Source of the DNA: a virus
Length of the DNA stretch: 35,556 nucleotides
Direction: 5' to 3' (one strand)
Virus record (IMG/VR): IMGVR_UViG_3300042937_000157
Location: 1-35,556 of that record
The notes beneath the pieces are model-generated. The model did not search any database. It was not told the origin of the DNA and worked only from the letters and a program-made list of their open reading frames with translations. Shown here one piece after another: positions 6,993 through 12,893 of this stretch. The position numbers and the translations under genes are program-made. Position 1 is the first letter of the stretch. Every line of letters starts with the position of its first letter.

Positions 6993-7271
6993 GTGAATGC
7001 AACCACCACCCTCGAACTCGGTCCCACTTTCGAGACATTTGTGCCTGCCAACAAGCGCGACTCCAAAGGCCGTCACATTGGCTATGTCGTCGGCCTGCGC
7101 GACAACGGGGTCAACTTCTACGCTTGGGTTCAAAACGCCCGGTATCTTGGCAATGGCGAGTGGGTCGAGTTTGGTGTGCAGCAGCGCTCGCGCTGCTTCG
7201 ATAGCCTGAAGGCTGCCAACACCTGGGCCTATGCCACCGCACGCGAGCGCATCGCCAAGTTGCACGCCTGA
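6993..7271 (+). CDS. Hypothetical protein
   Basis: The 92-residue protein starts at GTG 6993, with AAGGAG at 6981-6986. The in-frame ORF continues upstream without a good site. Its sequence (PANKRDSKGRHIGYVVGLRD, WVQNARYLGNGEWVEFGVQQ) looks like a small beta-rich fold. It ends in a helical ANTWAYATARERIAKLH segment. Similar proteins are known from phages of Burkholderiales and have no function assigned. Confidence 0.62.
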   Translation: MNATTTLELGPTFETFVPANKRDSKGRHIGYVVGLRDNGVNFYAWVQNARYLGNGEWVEFGVQQRSRCFDSLKAANTWAYATARERIAKLHA

Positions 7272-7320
7272 TCAACCCAGCGCCCTCCGGGGCACTCCAA
7301 CAACCACCAAGGAGAACACC

Positions 7321-7524
7321 ATGAACAAGACCCAAAAGCGCGAGATCGAGAAGGCGCGCGACTTTCACAGCCTCGGCCATCACGAGACGGCCGCGCGCAT
7401 CCTGGCCACCTGCCAGCGCTGCGCTTTGACCAAGCGCGCCCAGCAGGCCATCATTGAGGTGGCGCAGGAGCTGGACCTGATGCGCTTCATGCGCATTGAG
7501 AATGGCTGCCTCGTGACCGACTGA
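7321..7524 (+). CDS. Hypothetical small helical protein
   Basis: A 67-residue protein starting at ATG 7321, with AAGGAG at 7309-7314. It is rich in helix-forming residues (KREIEKARDFHSLGHHETAA, TKRAQQAIIEVAQELDLM) and resembles a single short helical-repeat unit. No known domain was recognised. The preceding 49 bases hold only the ribosome site and a weak GCCC/GGGGC inverted repeat. Confidence 0.6.
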   Translation: MNKTQKREIEKARDFHSLGHHETAARILATCQRCALTKRAQQAIIEVAQELDLMRFMRIENGCLVTD

Positions 7525-7535
7525 AGGAGACCACC

Positions 7536-7727
7536 ATGCAACTCAAACGCTACCACGTCATCCTGGGCCTGATCGGCCTAGTGATCGCAATGGGGATCGT
7601 CGGCCAGTCCGACTTTGAGGAGGCCGAGCGCCAGCAAGCTGAATACTGCGAGATGGTCAAGCTGTGGAAGCAGACCAAAGGCCAGGCCGGCTGGCCTGCC
7701 TACAACGGTGAAGGGATGTGCAAGTGA
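7536..7727 (+). CDS. Small inner-membrane protein
   Basis: A 63-residue protein with one clear N-terminal membrane segment (HVILGLIGLVIAMGIVG, about residues 7-23). An acidic periplasmic or cytoplasmic domain follows, carrying two cysteines (YCEMV, GMCK). It may be anchored or exported; there is no clear cleavage site. Comparable small membrane proteins are common late in early operons of such phages and may affect host envelope functions, but the role is unknown. It overlaps the next gene (GTGA). Confidence 0.65.
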   Translation: MQLKRYHVILGLIGLVIAMGIVGQSDFEEAERQQAEYCEMVKLWKQTKGQAGWPAYNGEGMCK

Positions 7728-7945
7728 ACTGCTGCGACGAGTATGGGAACTGTCGCCAGGGCCGCGACTGTCCTGTGCGCAAGAAGACCGAGTGCCAGTG
7801 GTGCTACGGTCTTGGCTACGACTCAAGTGGCCAGAAGTGCGTGTGCCAGCCTGATCACTTTGGTGACAAGCTGGCCTGGATTCTTGGTGCGTTTATTGCC
7901 GTGATGGTGCTCCTGATCACACTCAGGGCTTGGTTTTTGAACTAG
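7724..7945 (+). CDS. Cys-rich membrane protein with DnaJ-like zinc motif
   Basis: The 73-residue protein starts at GTG 7724, where AAGGGA at 7711-7716 gives good spacing. GTG 7718 is too close. The N-terminal half has eight cysteines, including CQWCYGLGYDSSGQKCVC. This has the C-x2-C-x-G-x-G ... C-x-C form of a DnaJ zinc-finger repeat. A C-terminal membrane segment (about residues 49-69, LAWILGAFIAVMVLLITLRA) anchors it, with the zinc part probably cytoplasmic. It is the last rightward gene. Its TAG stop lies in the same CTAG as the stop of the opposing endolysin gene. Confidence 0.68.
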   Translation: MNCCDEYGNCRQGRDCPVRKKTECQWCYGLGYDSSGQKCVCQPDHFGDKLAWILGAFIAVMVLLITLRAWFLN

Positions 7946-8412
7946 AGCAGCTTGGCCTCTGCCTCGCGTCTGCGCACAAGGCCTGGCAGCACTTTGCCAC
8001 CACCACGCACCCACAGCATCAACTGCTCTTTAGCGCCTTCCCAGTCCTGTGCATCAATGCGTTTGCGCAGCGTGCTGGACCGATACCTGGCCACGCCAAG
8101 GTTGTAGGCGAAGTCTGACATCGCACCGAGTGCTCGTGGACGCGCCAGGAGGCCAGGAGAGGCCTTCAAAACACCTGCCAGGTAGTTGTGCCTCAACTCA
8201 TGTACCAGCCACGCCTCAGCCGTTTCTTTGCTAATTGGCGGGTGGTCCATTGTCACCTTGGTGCCATCTGGCTTGAAGACCGTGCCATATCCGATGGTCG
8301 GATAGCCGGCTGGGCAAATGTAAGGCTGTAGCCTCAGACCCTCAAATGGCCTGCAGAGCATGGCGGCCACATCGACGGCCTCATCGATTGCGCTCGTAGA
8401 CACGGCCGACAA
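7942..8412 (-). CDS. Endolysin, glycoside hydrolase family 24 lysozyme
   Basis: The 156-residue muramidase cleaves the MurNAc-GlcNAc bond of peptidoglycan at the end of infection. The catalytic signature E-8-(D/C)-5-T is present as E24 (FEGLRL), C33 (ICPAG) and T39 (YPTIGYGT), the Cys variant found in many phage lysozymes. There is no signal peptide or SAR helix, so release should depend on a holin from the genes just upstream. The start is uncertain: TTG 8412 gives the longest form and GTG 8403 would give MSTSAIDEA. Neither has a strong ribosome site, which fits coupling to the upstream gene it overlaps by about 30 bases. It is the last gene of the leftward unit. Confidence 0.9.
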   Translation of the reverse strand: MSAVSTSAIDEAVDVAAMLCRPFEGLRLQPYICPAGYPTIGYGTVFKPDGTKVTMDHPPISKETAEAWLVHELRHNYLAGVLKASPGLLARPRALGAMSDFAYNLGVARYRSSTLRKRIDAQDWEGAKEQLMLWVRGGGKVLPGLVRRREAEAKLL

Positions 8413-8848
8413 ACCAGAAGCTGATGATCATGTTGAAGACGGCCAGGTCGTCACTGCCCCACATTGTGGTCAGGACTTCCTTCCAGTTGCCACCCTGCTC
8501 GATGGCGATCAGGTAGGCAGCCACTTTCACGGCTGCATACAGCCCCAGGAACATATAGGTCACGGTCGGCCGCACCAGGGCAGAGATGGCTGCAACCAGC
8601 GAGCCGGCAGCCTTGGCTGTGGAAGACTGTTCCTGGATGGCAGCCACCATTGCGTCCAGCTCGGAGGTCTGAAGCTGCACATCGGCCTGGCGCATGGCGA
8701 TCTCGCCCTTGATCTTAGCAAACTCCATCTCGGCCTCAAGCATTCGCAGCTCGTGCGCGCGCTCGTTCTTCTTGTCGAAGAGCTTGAACAGCTCAGGAGC
8801 CAAACGCAGCACACCACCGAAAACTCCACCAAGTAGTGTCTCGAACAT
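8381..8848 (-). CDS. Membrane protein of the lysis cassette, holin candidate
   Basis: The 155-residue protein has an amphipathic N-terminus (LLGGVFGGVLRLAPELF) and a charged coiled-coil stretch (about 25-75). Two or three membrane segments follow (about 82-118, TVTYMFLGLYAAVKVAAYLI, and about 133-150, FNMIISFWFVGRVY). This resembles the 3-TM holin group encoded beside endolysins and gene-transfer-agent lysis genes, but the match is by pattern only. It overlaps the endolysin start. Confidence 0.6.
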   Translation of the reverse strand: MFETLLGGVFGGVLRLAPELFKLFDKKNERAHELRMLEAEMEFAKIKGEIAMRQADVQLQTSELDAMVAAIQEQSSTAKAAGSLVAAISALVRPTVTYMFLGLYAAVKVAAYLIAIEQGGNWKEVLTTMWGSDDLAVFNMIISFWFVGRVYERNR

Positions 8849-8849
8849 C

Positions 8850-9278
8850 TCAGGCCTCCTTCTTGGTAGTTATCATGTCGTCACCCTTGCGCACTGTCAC
8901 CCTGTCGCCTTCGACATCCACGCGCATTGGCTGCTCTGGCCTGTCGAGTCGATCTAGTCGCTCGATCAGTGACTTGATCACCTCGAACTCAGGCTTTTCT
9001 TGTTTGGGACTAGCTCCGGCAATGCCGTTGAGCATGGAGATCAGCGCTGTCAGCGCAGCCCCAAGCAAACCCATGACAGCCGCAATTTTCTCGTTGTCAA
9101 GAACAATGGATGCACCAACCCCAATGCACACAATAAACGTGATGTAGAACAGGCCTTGCTTGCCAATGGCTCGACCAGCCACGTCTTTGGCTGGAGAAGT
9201 GGCCTCCAGCTTGTTCAGCTCTATCCTGGCCTGCTCTTTGACGATGGCCAGCTCGCGGGTCAAGTCTTGGTCAGACAT
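8850..9278 (-). CDS. Two-helix membrane protein, probable holin
   Basis: The 142-residue protein has two adjacent membrane segments (about 43-61, LFYITFIVCIGVGASIVL, and about 66-88). A charged N-terminal helix precedes them and a charged C-terminal helix follows (FEVIKSLIERLDRLDR). Two membrane helices in a hairpin with charged tails are the class II holin form. Its position two genes before the endolysin agrees. Which of the three membrane proteins here triggers lysis cannot be told from sequence. Confidence 0.6.
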   Translation of the reverse strand: MSDQDLTRELAIVKEQARIELNKLEATSPAKDVAGRAIGKQGLFYITFIVCIGVGASIVLDNEKIAAVMGLLGAALTALISMLNGIAGASPKQEKPEFEVIKSLIERLDRLDRPEQPMRVDVEGDRVTVRKGDDMITTKKEA

Positions 9279-9280
9279 GC

Positions 9281-9514
9281 TCAGTGCTTAAAGTAGTTCA
9301 AGGCGTAACCTACCACTGCCGAGACGCCAGACACGATGCTCATACCAAACCAGAGGCCTCCCTTGCCCTTATTGGCCAGGGCAAGCAGCTCCTCAATGTT
9401 GCGCTCCAGCTTGTCGACCTTCTTGTCCATCTCTTGGACCTTCTGCCAGAGCACGCCGTACTTGACCAGGTCAATGCCTTCTTGTTGTTCCTGCAGCATC
9501 GTGTCCGACTCCAT
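9281..9514 (-). CDS. XhlA-like single-span lysis accessory protein
   Basis: The 77-residue protein has a coiled coil (VLWQKVQEMDKKVDKLERNI) followed by one C-terminal membrane segment (LWFGMSIVSGVSAVVGYAL). This is the layout of haemolysin XhlA-type phage proteins that assist holins. The start is ATG 9514, overlapping the previous stop (TGATG). A TTG three bases earlier is less likely. Confidence 0.62.
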   Translation of the reverse strand: MESDTMLQEQQEGIDLVKYGVLWQKVQEMDKKVDKLERNIEELLALANKGKGGLWFGMSIVSGVSAVVGYALNYFKH

Positions 9515-9867
9515 CAAAGACCTTCGCCAGGGGTCATGTAGACCGTCGAGGCACCAGCAGCCGCACCGCTGAAGTACAGGCCAGCAGAGAAGCGCAGGAT
9601 TTCAACAGCGCCAGCTACCAGCGGGACGCTGGGGGCCGGGTTGCCTGCAGTGGCTGCCACAGCGTTAGCCTGAGCCTCAGCAGCAGTCGGGCCATAGCCA
9701 AGGTGGACCGTGTTGTTGCTGGCGTTCACGATGCGCATCTGGCCAGCAACATGGTCCGAAAACTTCTGGTAGACCGGCACCTGCACGCCAAGCGGAGGTG
9801 CGACAGCAGCAGCGATGACTACGGTTTCGCCTTGCGGGTTGAATGCGATTTGGCTGTTGGTTGCCAT
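9514..9867 (-). CDS. Hypothetical virion-associated protein
   Basis: The 117-residue, Ala/Val/Gly-rich protein (IAFNPQGETVVIAAAVAPPL, HLGYGPTAAEAQANA) looks like a small beta-sandwich with few charged residues, typical of minor structural or decoration proteins. The start ATG 9867 has AAGGAGAAT just upstream. It lies between a fibre gene and the lysis cassette. The function is unknown. Confidence 0.6.
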   Translation of the reverse strand: MATNSQIAFNPQGETVVIAAAVAPPLGVQVPVYQKFSDHVAGQMRIVNASNNTVHLGYGPTAAEAQANAVAATAGNPAPSVPLVAGAVEILRFSAGLYFSGAAAGASTVYMTPGEGL

Positions 9868-9879
9868 GATTGATTCTCC

Positions 9880-10701
9880 TTAGTTCGTGGTGATGAAGTC
9901 TTGGCAAAGCACGCGAGTGGCCGACAATGCACCAGACGTGCTTGTCACTGTTAGCGTCAGATTATTTCCACTGACACCAATCGCAATCGTCAATCTTGCC
10001 CCAGTGCGCCAGTCATTGCCGCCAAGCGACTCGCTGTATGTCGGTGTCTTCATGCCATAGTTGATTAGCGTATTGTTTGAGAACCCAAAGAAGATTTGTG
10101 TCTCAGCACGCATCGTGGAGCCGTCGGTATTGCTGTAGGCAACTACGTTCACATCGATGCTGCCAAACCCACGGTAGTAGGTCGGGAATACTGTGACCAC
10201 GCTGTTGCCGCCAGCGCTGATTGCACCGATGTTGATGTTGCGGAATCGTTGATTTCCAAGATCAGCATTGGCCGGGTCTGCAGCAATCACTGTGTCGCCA
10301 GTGACCTTGGGGGTAGCAATCGTTGGCGAGGTGGCCAGCACGTTGTTGCCCGAGCCAGTGTTCGTGACGCTGACAACTTCTTTGCTGGCATTCAGTGCCA
10401 ATGCAGTCGATGCAGTCAGTGCAGACAAGGTACTGGTGCCAGACACACTGAGGTTCACGCCATTGAGATCAGCGCCTCCTTCGATGCGTTGCCAGGTCGC
10501 TCCGTTGAAGGCCACAACATCGCCAACACCCCAGTTGGAGATGCCGTCAAGAGCCGTCGAGCCAGCAACACTTACCTGGTAGTAGTCGCCCTTGGTGCCA
10601 ACACCAGAGGCCAGTGCAGGCGTGTTGGTGCTGGCATTCCAGGTGCCCTTGTAATTCAATGCACCAATGGCATTGGTGATGGCAGAGACAGTCTTGAGCA
10701 T
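9880..10701 (-). CDS. Second tail-fibre-like protein
   Basis: The 273-residue protein starts with a helical MLKTVSAITNAIGALNYKGT segment followed by the DYYQVSVAG/WGVGDVVAFNGATW element. This element is common in phage fibre and baseplate-associated proteins with short carbohydrate- or virion-binding beta modules. A Ser/Thr-rich beta region follows. The last about 120 residues (from IGAISAGGNSVVTVFP) resemble the end of the tailspike at 11061-12893, including GVSGNNLTLT and the final ITT. It is probably a receptor-binding or accessory fibre attached beside the tailspike. The start has AAGGAGACAG upstream. Confidence 0.7.
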   Translation of the reverse strand: MLKTVSAITNAIGALNYKGTWNASTNTPALASGVGTKGDYYQVSVAGSTALDGISNWGVGDVVAFNGATWQRIEGGADLNGVNLSVSGTSTLSALTASTALALNASKEVVSVTNTGSGNNVLATSPTIATPKVTGDTVIAADPANADLGNQRFRNINIGAISAGGNSVVTVFPTYYRGFGSIDVNVVAYSNTDGSTMRAETQIFFGFSNNTLINYGMKTPTYSESLGGNDWRTGARLTIAIGVSGNNLTLTVTSTSGALSATRVLCQDFITTN

Positions 10702-10711
10702 GGCTGTCTCC

Positions 10712-11050
10712 TTACTTGGTCAAAGGCCACTGCAGTGAGACAACAGCAGGCGCAGGAGACTTCATCTTGTCGATGGCCTCCTGGACTTCCAGCTCTGCAC
10801 ATCGAATGTCGTCAGGAGCAACAGATGAATGCACGAAGCCGATCACATCCTGCTCAGTCAAAGAATCTAGGGCTTTGAAGTCTGCAGGGTCTGGCGCACC
10901 AAGCCCAATCGTGCGCACAACAGATGCCTCATGGTCTCCGTCTTTGCCATGCACGATGTACTCGACAGAGTACACAACATTTTGCAATCCCTGTTCACTG
11001 GCCACAGGCATCACGTTGAGCTTGTTGATTTTGATGTTGAAGGTGGTCAT
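10712..11050 (-). CDS. DUF7936-like small protein between the two fibre genes
   Basis: The 112-residue protein has an N-terminal beta part (FNIKINKLNVMPVASEQGLQ, VVYSVEYIVHGKDG) and a helical end (LTEQDVIGFVHSSVAPDDIR). It fits the group of small phage proteins, DUF7936-like by pattern, that sit near tail-fibre genes. They may be fibre assembly helpers or minor virion parts. That role is inferred. AAGGAGAACC lies just before the ATG. Confidence 0.55.
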   Translation of the reverse strand: MTTFNIKINKLNVMPVASEQGLQNVVYSVEYIVHGKDGDHEASVVRTIGLGAPDPADFKALDSLTEQDVIGFVHSSVAPDDIRCAELEVQEAIDKMKSPAPAVVSLQWPLTK

Positions 11051-11060
11051 TTGGTTCTCC

Positions 11061-12893
11061 TTAAGAGGTGGTGATAATCATGCCGATGCGAACACGTCGC
11101 ATGTCGTCTGGGCCAGTGTTTGCAATCGTCATTTGAAGGTTGTTGGAAGACGCTCCAATGGTGACAGTCATGCTGGTGAGGGCACGATAGTCTGCAACAC
11201 CTTGACTTTGTGCGTACACCACGGCGCTAAGCCCTGTGTTATCAAGCAAGCCACCATCCCACTTGGCCAAAATTTGACCAGTAGCGGTATCTGTGGCGTT
11301 CAACGTAAGTGGCAATGTAGGAGTTTTTTCCCATGCAGTGACAACAAACTGAATCGTGACCTGTTGGTTTGTTGCTTGCGCTGGATAAATGGTCACAGTA
11401 GCTGAGCCGCCGGCATTGATGTCGCCAACGGTGACAGCACGCAGCTTCTGATAGTCCGTGTAGTAATCGTCCGATGAACGGATTTTGAATGTTGGCCAAA
11501 TCGTAATGTTTGGAGCGCCAGGAATTTGGCTGTTCGCTTGGTACAGAAAACCAGGCAAAAACTGTGGCGTCAGTGATGCGTCATCACCAATCATCACCTT
11601 TGGATTTTGCGTCAACAGCATCGAATACGGGGCACCAAACGAGCACCCATAGAATTCGCTGTATGCGTTTGCATTGTCGAGGCTGCGGGTGTTGGCCTCC
11701 AACATGCAGCCGAAGAAAATGTTGGTGTTGTTGTCCGCACCAGTTGCGCCAGTTTGCTTGATCTTGATTGCTGTCGGCGTAGTGTTTGGGGCGGTTCCAG
11801 TGTTGACCCCCTCCATGTGAACCTGCGTGAAGACGTTGGTTCCACCATCATCAATCTGCACGCCAGTGTTGACCTGCTGGCCGATCCGCATGTTGGTGAA
11901 GTAGTTGCGGTTCACACCAGATGAACCAACAGGGCAGTCCATCAGCCAGACACCGCGCTTGGTGAAAATGATGAATACGTTGATGAAGCTGTTGTACCAG
12001 CAACCACTGTCTGTGCCACCAACATCCGGGCCGGTGCGCATGGCGATGCCTTCATCGCATCCAGTGATGTAGATGTCGGTGAACTCGTTGTAAAGCTGGA
12101 AGGTCACCGTGCTCGTTTGCGTCATGTCCTCTGGAACAAGACCAAGCGCCCAGACGCTGTTTTTGCCATTGCCATCGATGGAGAACCCTTGCATCGAGCA
12201 ATGGCTGTCTGACCAGCGAACAACGATCATGTTGTTGTCGCCAGCTTTGAGAACGGTCGATGCACCGTCACCAATCAAACTCACCCTGTCGGATGTAGAG
12301 TTTGCATTCGTGAACGGGATCACCAGGCCGTTATCCTTGCTGTCTGGTCCAGTGGTCGACCGGATCAGGTAAGAGCCAGCAGGGAAATAGACCGATGCGC
12401 CGATGGCCTTTGCAGCATCGATGGCAGCCTGGCAGGCTGCTCGATCATTGGTCACGCCATCGCCAGTTGCCCCAAAGTCTTTGACGCTGAGCATCTGTGC
12501 GAACTTAGACTGAGCAGTTGTCTGAACAGCGCCCGTATATGGAGCCAGATAGCTGACCTGGCTGGCACTGATACTGGAGATCACGCCACCGTTGTAGCGC
12601 TCGGTGGCTTGTGGTGCGCTGTAGACAGTGCTTCCGTTCTTGTTCATCACGCGGATGCTGTAGTCGCTGTTGACGTACAGGCGCGCAGGCGTGCCGCTGT
12701 TGGACGGGTAGCCAGCCAGCGTGCGAATGGGTTGCGCAGCCAGAATCGTCAGCGCTGCGTCCCAGTAGACCTGGATTGGGTTGCCCTGCGGATCAAGATT
12801 GGCAGCACCGATCCAGACATAGCCGTCCTCAAGGGGTTGGCCATCGATGTCCGTAAAGATCGGATAGGTGGGTTGAATGGAAAGAGCGCTCAT
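11061..12893 (-). CDS. P22-type tailspike with pectate-lyase beta-helix
   Basis: The 610-residue protein has a P22-tailspike-like head-binding domain (about residues 5-105: PIFTDIDGQPLEDGYVWIGA, YVNSDYSIRV). A linker with Gln/Ser follows, then a pectate-lyase-type beta-helix beginning at SVKDFGATGDGVTND (about 135-160) and running to about 440. A C-terminal beta domain (about 480-610) is shared with the fibre at 9880-10701. Such spikes form trimers that bind and often cleave surface polysaccharide; P22's has 666 residues. The catalytic residues cannot be named from sequence alone. It overlaps the ejection-protein gene by 4 bases (ATGA). The central part is less GC-rich than the flanking structural genes, as expected for exchanged host-range genes. 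Confidence 0.88.
   Translation of the reverse strand: MSALSIQPTYPIFTDIDGQPLEDGYVWIGAANLDPQGNPIQVYWDAALTILAAQPIRTLAGYPSNSGTPARLYVNSDYSIRVMNKNGSTVYSAPQATERYNGGVISSISASQVSYLAPYTGAVQTTAQSKFAQMLSVKDFGATGDGVTNDRAACQAAIDAAKAIGASVYFPAGSYLIRSTTGPDSKDNGLVIPFTNANSTSDRVSLIGDGASTVLKAGDNNMIVVRWSDSHCSMQGFSIDGNGKNSVWALGLVPEDMTQTSTVTFQLYNEFTDIYITGCDEGIAMRTGPDVGGTDSGCWYNSFINVFIIFTKRGVWLMDCPVGSSGVNRNYFTNMRIGQQVNTGVQIDDGGTNVFTQVHMEGVNTGTAPNTTPTAIKIKQTGATGADNNTNIFFGCMLEANTRSLDNANAYSEFYGCSFGAPYSMLLTQNPKVMIGDDASLTPQFLPGFLYQANSQIPGAPNITIWPTFKIRSSDDYYTDYQKLRAVTVGDINAGGSATVTIYPAQATNQQVTIQFVVTAWEKTPTLPLTLNATDTATGQILAKWDGGLLDNTGLSAVVYAQSQGVADYRALTSMTVTIGASSNNLQMTIANTGPDDMRRVRIGMIITTS

Noticed and set aside
9880-12893. 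Diversity-generating retroelement at the receptor-binding genes
   Set aside because: No reverse transcriptase gene and no template/variable repeat pair seen; the shared C-terminal domain is a diverged protein-level similarity.
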